64,000 nt of DNA from positions 868,001 to 932,000 of the forward strand of contig NZ_CP035704.1 of the NCBI RefSeq assembly GCF_004168365.1, in the 5' to 3' direction. Source of the stretch: Pseudolysobacter antarcticus (GTDB lineage: Bacteria; Pseudomonadota; Gammaproteobacteria; Xanthomonadales; Rhodanobacteraceae). Positions 30,100-38,209 of the stretch are shown here, in pieces. A model generated the notes under the pieces. It saw only the letters and a program-made list of their open reading frames with translations, was not told where the DNA came from and did no database searches. How positions within the stretch are numbered: the stretch's first letter is position 1; each line of letters starts with the position of its first letter. The position numbers were made by a program, and so were the translations under genes.

Positions 30100-30839
30100 T
30101 TCGTGGTTATCAGCGTGATTTTTCACTTGCTTATGAATCGATGAACGCGGTGGATGATCGCCAGCGCAAGGCCGCGACCATGCTTGCAGTATTGTGCGAA
30201 GCGCTGGGCGACAAGATCGGCAGCGCCAGGTTACTTAATCTCGGCTGTTCGACTGGCATAATCGACGAGTATCTCGCGGGTCACGTCGCGGCCGTGACTG
30301 GGGTGGACATCGATGAGCCGGCTATCGCGCTTGCAAGCTCGCGCCGCACTGCGCCGAATGTCGAGTTTCTTCTAGACGATGCCATGCGCCTGTCGTTCGC
30401 GGATGCCAGTTTCGAAATCGTGATCTGCTCGCAGGTCTACGAGCATGTACCCGATCCGGTGAAAATGATGGGTGAAATCCACCGCGTGCTTCGTCCGGGA
30501 GGTGTGTGTTATTTCGCCGCGACGAATCGCTGGGCGGTCGTAGAGAAACACCACAGGCTGCCATTTTTATCCTGGTTGCCACCGGCGCTGGCTGATCGCT
30601 ACATCCGGTTGTTTCGTCGCGGCGATGCCTACTACGAGCGGCATCTGGGTTATCAGCCGCTATTGAATCTGGTGTCGCAATTCCGGGTGGATGACTACAC
30701 CGGGAAGATACTTGCCGCGCCAGATAGCTATGCCGCAGCCTACATGTTCAGAGGTCAGTTGAAGCCGTTGTTTGCAAGAACGATGTTCAAATATCTTCGG
30801 GCGTTATTTCCAGGATACATCTGGCTGCTACGAAAGTAG
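30096..30839 (+). CDS. class I SAM-dependent methyltransferase
   Basis: It has 247 residues. The SAM motif is LLNLGCSTG (residues 46-54), followed by VTGVDIDEPAIALA and SQVYEHVPDPVKMMGEIHRVLRPGG. The C-terminal part (WLPPALADRYIRLFRRGDAYYERH) resembles methyltransferases of polysaccharide clusters. It overlaps the previous gene by four bases, so both are made from one message. The substrate is unknown. Confidence 0.8.
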   Translation: MIRGYQRDFSLAYESMNAVDDRQRKAATMLAVLCEALGDKIGSARLLNLGCSTGIIDEYLAGHVAAVTGVDIDEPAIALASSRRTAPNVEFLLDDAMRLSFADASFEIVICSQVYEHVPDPVKMMGEIHRVLRPGGVCYFAATNRWAVVEKHHRLPFLSWLPPALADRYIRLFRRGDAYYERHLGYQPLLNLVSQFRVDDYTGKILAAPDSYAAAYMFRGQLKPLFARTMFKYLRALFPGYIWLLRK

Positions 30840-30885
30840 TGCGCGTTGTACGGTTGGCCACGCGAGCGACATACGAGCAGATCAA

Positions 30886-31839
30886 ATGACAGAGGATTTT
30901 GTATCAGCGGATCGCTCAAGCTCAAGCTTGGTTTGGAAATTCGCCGCTGGTATCGTGACGATAGCCTCGCTGGTGTGGGTGGCCTGGTTACTGGTCAAGG
31001 TCTGGCCCGATATTGTCGAGCACGGTACACAGATACTTCTTGTGCCATTGTTAATTGGTTTTGCATTATCACTCGTAGCGTCATATCTCACCTTCGAGGC
31101 TTTCGCCACGTTGGTTCGAATTCTCGGCATTTCGCGCATGCCACGTCGTGAACTCGCGCATCTGCATTTTACCGCGCAACTCTTGAAACATCTGCCGGGC
31201 CGAGTATGGGGGGTTGGCTATCAGTGGGCAGCGGGGAGTGCTGCCGGTTCGTTGGGCGATTGGCTGTGGGTCAATCTGGCGCATATGCTACTAGCCACTT
31301 TTTTTGCGCTTTGGAGTTCATCGCTCGCACTGGGGTTTTCGCATGGACTGAAATGGGGGGCTCTCACTGCAGTAATCGGAATGATGGGCTACGTTGTGGG
31401 GTGGCTGATCGTGTCCTCGCATCGTCTTTCCAGCTGGCTGACGTTGTTGCCTGGCAGATTCGGAAAACTGAGTAGCGGCATATCAGCGACTCTTGAAAAA
31501 GCGCCCGCATCCGCGCGCGTGAAAGTATTTCTTCTTTTCTCGGTCAGCTGGCTTTTCTACTACGCATCCTGGTTTATGAATGGGATGGCGTATCCGCCGC
31601 TTGGCCCGAATGCAGCAATGCAACTCTGTGCGTATTACATGCTTGCGTGGTTTGTGGGCTATCTATCGCTGTTGACGCCGTCCGGGCTCGGGGTGCGAGA
31701 ATTGGTTTTTGCTTGGCTAGCGAAGGATTTCCCCGGTGATGCGGTTGCGATCATGGCTCTCGTCGGGAGGGTCGGTTCGCTGGCAGTCGATTTGGTGTTA
31801 GGGCTGGCGTTTGCGCCATTTGTGCCACGCAAATTGTGA
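30886..31839 (+). CDS. lysylphosphatidylglycerol synthase TM-region/flippase-like membrane protein
   Basis: It has 317 residues with about eight membrane segments. Its pattern is that of the LPG_synthase_TM (UPF0104) family: LLKHLPGRVWGVGYQWAAG near the middle and LTPSGLGVRELVFAWL near the C-terminus. There is no C-terminal aminoacyl-transferase domain. Free-standing members sit in glycan clusters, and some are proposed to act in lipid or lipid-linked sugar transfer across the membrane; that role is inferred here. ATG 30886 is chosen over the longer frame. GC is low locally: a hand count of 31021-31080 gives 25 of 60 bases. Confidence 0.78.
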   Translation: MTEDFVSADRSSSSLVWKFAAGIVTIASLVWVAWLLVKVWPDIVEHGTQILLVPLLIGFALSLVASYLTFEAFATLVRILGISRMPRRELAHLHFTAQLLKHLPGRVWGVGYQWAAGSAAGSLGDWLWVNLAHMLLATFFALWSSSLALGFSHGLKWGALTAVIGMMGYVVGWLIVSSHRLSSWLTLLPGRFGKLSSGISATLEKAPASARVKVFLLFSVSWLFYYASWFMNGMAYPPLGPNAAMQLCAYYMLAWFVGYLSLLTPSGLGVRELVFAWLAKDFPGDAVAIMALVGRVGSLAVDLVLGLAFAPFVPRKL

Positions 31840-31933
31840 TCTGGCCAATCAGTAGGCGCCTCTTGCGGAAACCCTGCGCAGTGCTTACGCGCGTGATGAA
31901 GGCTTGTCGGCACGGATGATTTACACGATGACT

Positions 31934-32872
31934 TTAGCCCGGGACACGGCATCGGAAAAAAAGATGCGAGGGCGAAAATCGCATTCCGATCCACGGAACA
32001 ACTGCTACGACGTAGGCTGCGACTCGCAGTGGCGGCGCTAAAAACTGCATTGATCTCGACCAAAATTTTGCTCGGCGCGAAATCAGACTGCGGAGTTTTC
32101 CTACTATCTGAAAATAGGAAAGTGCGCCAATCCGAGTTATGGATACGTCTTCAAATCCGGCGCGTTCGAGCAGATGCTTCAGAGGGCGTGTAGCGAACCA
32201 CAAGAAATGATGCGGCGGAAAATCGCCGTCGCTCAGCTTTCGATCGAGTCGGGCCAGAAAGCGATCCCGATTCGGTACGCTGCCCGCAATCAAGCAACAT
32301 GGATTGCCGAGACTGGTGACTTGTGCGAGAAAATTTTGGGGCGAGTCCTGATGCTCCAATACCTCGAAAAAAGTAATTAGATCGAAGCGCTGACCTCGTT
32401 CTTGGCAGGCGCGAGTATAATCTTCAAGAGTCATGGCAACGGCTTTGTCGAGCCCAAATTTTCCTCGGGCTACTTGTATGCTTTTCTGATCGAGGTCAAT
32501 TCCGTTGGGTTCGAAACCCGCCTCAGCGAGGCGGCTTAATACGGCTCCGTCACCGCAACCGATATCCAGCGCGGCACCTACATTTTTTGGTAGCGCACGA
32601 AATAGAGGCTCAGCCCATCGGGGGAAAGGGCGTGTGCCGGAATGGTAATCCTCATACGCTTCGAACCCCTCACTTTCGTAGACGCTCGGATCCGCTTTCA
32701 ACGGCCACCAGAACAGCATTTGGCACGCAGGGCAACTATATAGCGTGTAAATTTCGCGATTGTGAGTCGCGTGGTGCTGACACAGCGGTGCAAATGTCTG
32801 TGCCTGTCTCGCGCAAGTCGCGCAATGCACTATCAGTTCCGCTGGTGTTTCCGAAGGCATAACCATTCCCAT
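31934..32872 (-). CDS. SAM-dependent methyltransferase with an N-terminal zinc-ribbon-like region
   Basis: It has 312 residues; starts at 32866 or 32860 are also possible. The N-terminus has cysteine/histidine pairs C17-x2-C20, C31 with H33/H34, and C47-x2-C50, resembling the metal-binding head of sugar C-methyltransferase-type proteins. The SAM motif is LDIGCGDG (102-109), followed by GIDLDQKSIQVA and FFEVLEHQDSP. The C-terminal domain ends in a hydrophobic stretch. It overlaps the end of the epimerase gene upstream, so the two are probably co-transcribed on the minus strand. The substrate is unknown. Confidence 0.8.
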   Translation of the reverse strand: MGMVMPSETPAELIVHCATCARQAQTFAPLCQHHATHNREIYTLYSCPACQMLFWWPLKADPSVYESEGFEAYEDYHSGTRPFPRWAEPLFRALPKNVGAALDIGCGDGAVLSRLAEAGFEPNGIDLDQKSIQVARGKFGLDKAVAMTLEDYTRACQERGQRFDLITFFEVLEHQDSPQNFLAQVTSLGNPCCLIAGSVPNRDRFLARLDRKLSDGDFPPHHFLWFATRPLKHLLERAGFEDVSITRIGALSYFQIVGKLRSLISRRAKFWSRSMQFLAPPLRVAAYVVAVVPWIGMRFSPSHLFFRCRVPG

Positions 32873-33777
32873 GTTTTTTTGATGCCTTCACGCAGGCTGG
32901 TTGTAAGCGTCCAATCGAAGCACTGCTGCATTTTTTGCGTGTCGAGAACGATACGCTGAACGTCGATTGTTCTGGTCGATTCATAGTGTACTGAAAGTGT
33001 ATCTGCGCACACCTCTTCGATAATGTTTTTTAGATCATTGAGGCTGTGCCCGACACCGGAACCCAAATTGAAGATGCCCGATGCATCCTTGTCGCCAAGC
33101 ACGCATTCTATTGCCGATACGACATCGTCGATATAGATGAAATCCCGAATTACCGAACCGTCACCCCAGATCGTCATGGGTGAGTGATCGAGCATGTGTT
33201 GCAACATTGTCCGAATCACACCGAATCCCTGATAGCGTGGTTGGCCGGGACCATAAACGTTGGATGGCCGCAGGATGATGATCGGACTACCGGACGCACG
33301 CTGAAAGCATTGCAGAAAACCTTCGGCCGCGACCTTGCCTGCGCCATAGAATGACAGCGGCTTTAGTTCTGCAGATTCTGAAACCAACTCTTGCTTCGGG
33401 TTTCCATACACCGTGCCCCCGGAAGATATGTAGATAAGCCGTACCTGCGGGTGCTGCTGTAGTTCCTCAAGCAGGCCGAGCATCGGAGCGATGTTGAGGT
33501 TCGCCTCGAGAGAAGGCGACTTGCTGGAAAGGCTCGGTGTAGTGGCCGAAGCCATATGTACAACCGTACTGGATTGCGGAATCAGACGGCGGATCAATTC
33601 GCTATTTTCGATGCCACCACCGTGAACAGTAACTCCATCCGGAGTATTCATGGTGATGCTGCGGGTTAGGACATGGACGTCATATCCGCGGTCACGTAGG
33701 CGTATGCTCAGCGCACGGCCCATGAACCCGGCGCCGCCCAGTAATACTATCCGTCTACTGTTGTTGCTTACGGACAT
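32833..33777 (-). CDS. NAD-dependent nucleotide-sugar epimerase/dehydratase (extended SDR)
   Basis: It has 314 residues. The Rossmann motif GGAGFMG is at residues 14-20. The catalytic Y144-x3-K148 (YGAGK) and the SSG of ISSGGTVYG (118-120) complete the SDR triad. The C-terminal part RPSNVYGPGQ and FIYIDDVVSAI is typical of UDP-glucose 4-epimerase-like enzymes. It would modify an NDP-sugar for the nearby glycosyltransferases; the exact sugar cannot be read from sequence. It overlaps the GT4 gene and the methyltransferase gene on either side. Confidence 0.85.
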   Translation of the reverse strand: MSVSNNSRRIVLLGGAGFMGRALSIRLRDRGYDVHVLTRSITMNTPDGVTVHGGGIENSELIRRLIPQSSTVVHMASATTPSLSSKSPSLEANLNIAPMLGLLEELQQHPQVRLIYISSGGTVYGNPKQELVSESAELKPLSFYGAGKVAAEGFLQCFQRASGSPIIILRPSNVYGPGQPRYQGFGVIRTMLQHMLDHSPMTIWGDGSVIRDFIYIDDVVSAIECVLGDKDASGIFNLGSGVGHSLNDLKNIIEEVCADTLSVHYESTRTIDVQRIVLDTQKMQQCFDWTLTTSLREGIKKTWEWLCLRKHQRN

Positions 33778-34931
33778 GCCGGTATCAGCGTTTGGTATAC
33801 ATCGGCATAACGCTGCGCACAGTTATCCCACGTGCCGATTTCTGTCCGAGCACATAATTTTGCGGCAGCGCCGATTTCTATGTTCATGCTTTTTGCATCC
33901 AGCGCTTCCACGGCCTCTCCGACATCCGCTGCTGCAGCGCAAAGCCAGCCAGTGTGTTTGTGCACGAGCATATCTTCATGCGCGGGAATGCGCGACGCAA
34001 TGATAGGCAGGCCAGCCGCCATGGCTTCAAGCATGACTTGGGGTCGACCTTCGGCATGTTGACTCAATGAAATCAATCCCTTTGCTTGCGCAAACCAGTT
34101 CGAGCACAGCGACTCTGGCGTGGCCGGACCGTGATAGTGCACCCAATCGGGCACGGGCATGGATTGTTGCATCGGGCCGAACAGGTGGAGCTCGCGGTTA
34201 CCATTGTTGAAGAAGGGCTCGCACCAATCGAAAAGCGTACCGATCTTGCCTCGCGTAAGGCGCGATACGCATAGCCACTTGGCAGGATCTGCGGGCTTGC
34301 GCTCGATGTCGAACCAGCGCGGTTCGATGCCGAATGGTACAAAGTGGATGGTCGCCAGATCACCGAACATACGCTGCAAGTGCGGCGCCATCCACTGTGC
34401 GTTGGGACAGATAGCAACCGGTCTCCCGCGAAACACGCGCCTCAACAAGTGCGTCATGCCCGGCAGCTTCAGCAGTTGCATGTCGGTACCAAGCACCGTC
34501 GTCAGCAGAGGAAGGTTGTTATGGGGGAGTACCAGCGTATTTTGCAACCAGTTGACGTGATACACGTCGATGCCTGACTCGCGTCGATACAGGCCGTGCA
34601 ACATGTTAAGCAACTTTAGCGGCGCCGCAAGCCCACGGATGGCGCCGGTTCGCATCAGATGGGCGATGCCGCCAGCCGCCATCAACGTTTTTAACCAATC
34701 TGAATCGGCAGGAGTCGCCGCATACTCGACATTCTGCGGCAGTTCTCCGGGTGGGGACCACAATCGAAGTTTGATATCCGTTCGGCGCGCAAGTGATTCG
34801 ACCAGATGGCGAATAAACAATCCGCGCCAGTCGCCCAGATCTGCCGGATAAGAGGTGCTGGTCATTAAGACACGCAAGGGAATTCCAGGGTTTGGCAAAC
34901 CATTCGCCTCAGCTCGCAAGCAAAATTCCAT
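33768..34931 (-). CDS. GT4 family glycosyltransferase
   Basis: It has up to 387 residues. The listed ATG is at 34931, but the TTG at 34877 (LRVLMTSTSYPADLGDWRG) resembles the usual family start. It has a GT-B fold: an N-terminal acceptor domain and a C-terminal donor domain with LCVSRLTRGKIG and the EX7E region EGRPQVMLEAMAAGLPIIASRIP. It probably transfers a nucleotide-activated sugar to a lipid-linked or protein-linked acceptor. It is the first gene of the minus-strand GT4-epimerase-methyltransferase set. Confidence 0.85.
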   Translation of the reverse strand: MEFCLRAEANGLPNPGIPLRVLMTSTSYPADLGDWRGLFIRHLVESLARRTDIKLRLWSPPGELPQNVEYAATPADSDWLKTLMAAGGIAHLMRTGAIRGLAAPLKLLNMLHGLYRRESGIDVYHVNWLQNTLVLPHNNLPLLTTVLGTDMQLLKLPGMTHLLRRVFRGRPVAICPNAQWMAPHLQRMFGDLATIHFVPFGIEPRWFDIERKPADPAKWLCVSRLTRGKIGTLFDWCEPFFNNGNRELHLFGPMQQSMPVPDWVHYHGPATPESLCSNWFAQAKGLISLSQHAEGRPQVMLEAMAAGLPIIASRIPAHEDMLVHKHTGWLCAAAADVGEAVEALDAKSMNIEIGAAAKLCARTEIGTWDNCAQRYADVYQTLIPACP

Positions 34932-35006
34932 CCCAGCAAACTTGATGGTGTTGATCAGAACGCCGTTGTACGATCTACTGTGTAGGCATGCTTTTCGATA
35001 TCTGAA

Positions 35007-36923
35007 TCAGTTTTGCCCGTGCGATTTTGTATCTGCGGCAGCTTTTTCATTGCGCGCTTGCGCCAGATAGCCACGCAGCTCATCGACGTCGTACTGTTCG
35101 GCGGGCGAATAGCGCGTAACCCGTGCCTGTAGCTCGTCAATAGCATGTTGCGAGACGTCAAGCTTGCCCAAGTTCAACGCGTAATACGCCAGTTCGTGGA
35201 TGGCTTGCAAGCCGCCCGGGTTGTCAGTTGCCGCGTCGGTAAGCATTTGCAGCGCCTTTGTTTCATCCTTGCGGAAGCTTGCGATATGGGCGCGCAGGAC
35301 AAGCATTTTTTCCGCGCGATCGGGCATCCGATTGGTGACGTAGATTTCGCCGAGTGTCGCGAGGAGCGCATCGAAACGATCGACATCCAGCTGCGGACAC
35401 ATCGCATGGGTCACTTGATCGGCGTCGAACAGCAACATGCCGGTCACCATGATGTCTTCCGGTCGGTTTTTGACCATTTCCTCCATGCGTTCCCACTGCA
35501 CTCGGTGGTTGGATACGGTGCAAGCGACATTCAAATCAAGCGTTAATGGCCAGAAGCCGTTGGGTTTGAGTTGCTGTACTTTCCTCACGCCGGCGATAAC
35601 CTTGTCGACGTTTCCGGCGCGAACATCGATATTGATCATTTCATTTTGTGCGCGTGGCGAAAATGGGTGATTTTCGGCCTCGTGATTAATAAAATCGTCC
35701 GGCGTCGACCATTGATGGGCGCGCACCAGCGTGGCCGCCGCCAGGCCAAGAAAGGGTACGGCGAGGCCGAGTCGCGCCACCTTCATCGGCGCATCAAGCA
35801 AGAAGCGTGCGACGTAATAACCGATGGCGAGCATTGGGCCGAACAGCGCGAGGTAATTACGGTGCTCGAATGCAAGTTCCAGCGGTATGACGGTCGACTC
35901 AAGCAACTGTGCGGCCAAGTACCAAAGTATCGCAAATGCGAGCGCCGGGGCGATCCGGCGTACAACAAGCGCAGCTAGTGGCAGAGCGAGGATAGCTGCA
36001 AGTACGATCCAGGCCCACGGATCGTTTGCCTCCCTCGTGGTTATATCGTCGAGATACAGCCCCATGTGCCGGATATCCGGGAATAGAATCGTCCCGAGAT
36101 ACCGGAACACAACAAAGGGTTCCGTCAGCAGCCGTTCGCCGAGCGTAAATTCGCGTGACGCGTAATCCTTCACCAACCACGGCACTGCAACGAGACAACT
36201 CAGGCCGCCGACCAATAGCGGCAGCCAGCCGCAGTAGGCAAACAGCGCACGGGTTCGCTGGTCGCGGCGAATGAAGTGTTGCGAGGGATCGGCGGCAACG
36301 AGGTAGATGACCATCACGAATACCGGAAACAGAATGGCGTTCTCTTTCGAGAAAAGACCTAACCCCACCACCAGCCACACGGCAGCCGCCTGCAAAATTG
36401 CGAGGGGGTTGCCTGTCGCTGTTGTAGGTTTTTCGATGAAGCGCAGAAATGCCAGCAAACCGAGTCCAACGAACAAGGCCGAGAGTTCTGCCATTCGCTG
36501 CACGACGTACAAAACGGCGCTGACCTGGATCGGATGCAAGGCCCACAGCGCAGCAATAAAAAGCGCGGCAAAGTCACGTCGTCGCGACAGATAGTCCGGA
36601 TATAACAGCGCCAGCAGATGCACCGCCACGCGCCAGAAAACCAGCGTAACGAGCCAGTGCAGTATTAGGTTTACCACCTTGTAACTGAGGGCGGCGACGC
36701 CGAAGTATCGATAATTCAGATAAAAGCTCAGGTTCGCGATCGGTCGGTGCAGCAGGCCGGTGCCGTTCTGGCTGATTGCATGCCAGATCTCATTGAATGT
36801 ACCCGTGGCCGCACGCGCCGCTTCGAGGTTCGATAGATCATCGAGCTGGAAAGGACCATACAGCCCCGGCACGAATGGCAGCATGCACAGGCCAAGGAAC
36901 AGCGCGGCAATGGTTTTTTTCAT
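35007..36923 (-). CDS. TMTC-like GT-C membrane glycosyltransferase with a TPR-like tail, next to pilA
   Basis: It has 638 residues from ATG 36923 (an AGGAG lies rather far upstream). About ten membrane segments fill residues 5-420. The first periplasmic loop has the acidic pair D28-D29 (GPFQLDDLSNLE) and then LLHRPIANLSFYLNYRYFG, features of TMTC/PMT-type GT-C transferases that use polyprenyl-phosphate sugars. The last 200 residues are soluble and helical, TPR-like. In Pseudomonas, the gene directly downstream of certain pilA alleles (tfpW) is a GT-C enzyme that glycosylates pilin. The same position here suggests a pilin glycosyltransferase, an inference not proven by sequence identity. Confidence 0.7.
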   Translation of the reverse strand: MKKTIAALFLGLCMLPFVPGLYGPFQLDDLSNLEAARAATGTFNEIWHAISQNGTGLLHRPIANLSFYLNYRYFGVAALSYKVVNLILHWLVTLVFWRVAVHLLALLYPDYLSRRRDFAALFIAALWALHPIQVSAVLYVVQRMAELSALFVGLGLLAFLRFIEKPTTATGNPLAILQAAAVWLVVGLGLFSKENAILFPVFVMVIYLVAADPSQHFIRRDQRTRALFAYCGWLPLLVGGLSCLVAVPWLVKDYASREFTLGERLLTEPFVVFRYLGTILFPDIRHMGLYLDDITTREANDPWAWIVLAAILALPLAALVVRRIAPALAFAILWYLAAQLLESTVIPLELAFEHRNYLALFGPMLAIGYYVARFLLDAPMKVARLGLAVPFLGLAAATLVRAHQWSTPDDFINHEAENHPFSPRAQNEMINIDVRAGNVDKVIAGVRKVQQLKPNGFWPLTLDLNVACTVSNHRVQWERMEEMVKNRPEDIMVTGMLLFDADQVTHAMCPQLDVDRFDALLATLGEIYVTNRMPDRAEKMLVLRAHIASFRKDETKALQMLTDAATDNPGGLQAIHELAYYALNLGKLDVSQHAIDELQARVTRYSPAEQYDVDELRGYLAQARNEKAAADTKSHGQN

Positions 36924-37298
36924 GTGCGAGGCGAAACTCCTAGGAGGCAGGATTTGTCTTCCGATCATAACGATTCCCGACCTAGCTCGCTAAGGGCAGG
37001 CGGGCCTTGTCGCGCGACGTGCGCAATCTTGATCGTGCGTACGGTGGCGGCAGCCAGAACCGCGGCAGACCAGTGTTTAATGGCGCAGAAAAAAAGCGAA
37101 CTATGTACGGATCGATGCCGCGCCGAAACCATTGCTTCCGCCTGAATCAAGGCAGTACCAAAAGTCGAACTTTGCGTTACGAATACAGCAACGCTGCGCA
37201 CGCCTTCGTTATCTACTCCGGCACGGATATCTCGGTTGCCTAACTGAGGTTATCGGAAGCAAATCACGATGGCCACACCGCAGTCCGTTATTGCAGGC
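36924..37298. other. non-coding gap between the GT-C gene and the pilA terminator
   Basis: About 375 bases. Two overlapping 78-codon open frames on opposite strands (36965-37201 minus, 37007-37243 plus) look like chance frames: neither has a ribosome site or a recognisable product. The gap may hold the promoter of the GT-C gene, but I found no convincing hexamers. Confidence 0.4.
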
Positions 37299-37323
37299 AA
37301 AAAAACCCCGGCTTGAGCCGGGG
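37299..37323 (-). terminator. strong rho-independent terminator of pilA
   Basis: On the minus strand CCCCGGC (37323-37317) pairs with GCCGGGG (37312-37306) around a 4-base loop, followed by seven T residues (37305-37299). It begins 25 bases after the pilA stop. It should insulate the highly expressed pilin message from the GT-C gene downstream. Confidence 0.92.
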
Positions 37324-37348
37324 CTATAGCACAACTTGTAAAGGAGTA

Positions 37349-37786
37349 TTAGCGGCAGCTAGCTGGCGAGTACTTAACCTGGGTGCCGGTCGTGCTGCAG
37401 ACCCACTTGACCGAATTGGAAATGGTCGTACCCGTAAGATTGATGACGGTGACGCCAGCGGTGACGCCGGTGCTGGCTGAGTTCGGAACCGTAAGCAGGG
37501 CCTTCGCTGCAGCGAAGGTATACGTGACCGGACCACACATGCGCGACGCAGCACCGGTGCCGAAGGAAGCGAGCGCGGCCGGGAAATGCGTGTTGCTGAT
37601 GACGAATTCCGATACGCCGGTCTTCAGCGGGGAAAGATTGTTCAGGCATTCTGTGGTACGCGCACGGATCGTATAGTCACCGTATGCCGGGATGGCGATA
37701 GCGAGCAGGATGCCGATGATCGCGATAACGATCATCAATTCGATCAGGGTAAAACCCTTCTGGATATTGGTTTTGAAGTTATTCAT
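37349..37786 (-). CDS. pilA: PilA, major type IV pilin
   Basis: It has 145 residues. The leader [11 protein letters not shown] is cleaved by PilD before F12, giving a 134-residue pilin with the hydrophobic N-terminal helix [20 protein letters not shown] and the essential Glu at mature position 5. Four cysteines follow: C48, one in RMCGPV, and a pair near the end (KWVCSTT and PASCR) that could close a C-terminal D-loop. Serine and threonine are abundant in the C-terminal third and could be glycosylated. It is flanked upstream by a tfpX/Z gene and downstream by a GT-C gene, with a sigma-54 promoter and a strong terminator. Confidence 0.95.
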   Translation of the reverse strand: MNNFKTNIQKGFTLIELMIVIAIIGILLAIAIPAYGDYTIRARTTECLNNLSPLKTGVSEFVISNTHFPAALASFGTGAASRMCGPVTYTFAAAKALLTVPNSASTGVTAGVTVINLTGTTISNSVKWVCSTTGTQVKYSPASCR

Positions 37787-37907
37787 GGGGAGGTTCCTTG
37801 GTGAAAGTTAGCTAACTTTGCAACGATTATTGGTGAACTTCGACTTTGACTAGCAGATCCGGTACCTGACTTGCTGGTCGGCAACGTCCGATGCTCGTGG
37901 TGGCTTG

Positions 37908-37923
37908 AGCAGGATTCGTGCCA
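37908..37923 (-). promoter_or_regulatory. sigma-54 promoter of pilA
   Basis: The minus strand reads TGGCACGAATCCTGCT. It matches the sigma-54 consensus TGGCACG-N4-TTGCW at every defined base but one. The GG at -24 and GC at -12 are in register. Transcription would start near 37897, giving a leader of about 110 bases. PilR, encoded 1.3 kb upstream, is the expected activator. Confidence 0.88.
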
Positions 37924-37959
37924 CAAACGCGTCGAGTTTCTGTCGCTCGCGCAATTTCG

Positions 37960-38100
37960 TGACGCGTCAGAGCTTTTTTCTTTGGATCGACTGTCCTGAT
38001 GTGTGGCATTTTCCGCTTCATGCCATTTCTTTAACTGCGGCAAATCGGAGGCAGCGTTTGATGTTTTCTGGGTGTGACGCGCATGGTCACAATGTGACGC
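37960..38100 (-). promoter_or_regulatory. possible activator sites upstream of the pilA promoter
   Basis: TGACGCGTCA (37960-37969) is a 10-bp palindrome about 60 bases upstream of the -24 element. Further up, TGTGACGC occurs twice, 20 bases apart (38073-38080 and 38093-38100), and GTCACAATGTGAC (38086-38098) is an inverted repeat. Regular spacing at this distance suits enhancer sites for PilR or another activator. The binding protein is not known. The remainder of 37787-38209 shows no gene. Confidence 0.4.
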
Positions 38101-38209
38101 ATGGCGGCAATACTTGCCCTTCGGACTTAATGCTGCCGGCTTGCGAGTGGTTTCCGAGTGCTTTATGAGTTGCATCCTTAACTTGCTTGATCAGCGGTAG
38201 AACGTGCGC

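Noticed and set aside
37007-37243. 78-codon plus-strand frame and its 78-codon minus-strand partner between the GT-C gene and pilA
   Set aside because: No ribosome site, no recognisable domain, and the two frames overlap each other.
37238-37244. GCCTAAC resembling an attC core near pilA
   Set aside because: No partner GTTRRRY core within a suitable distance, so it is probably chance.
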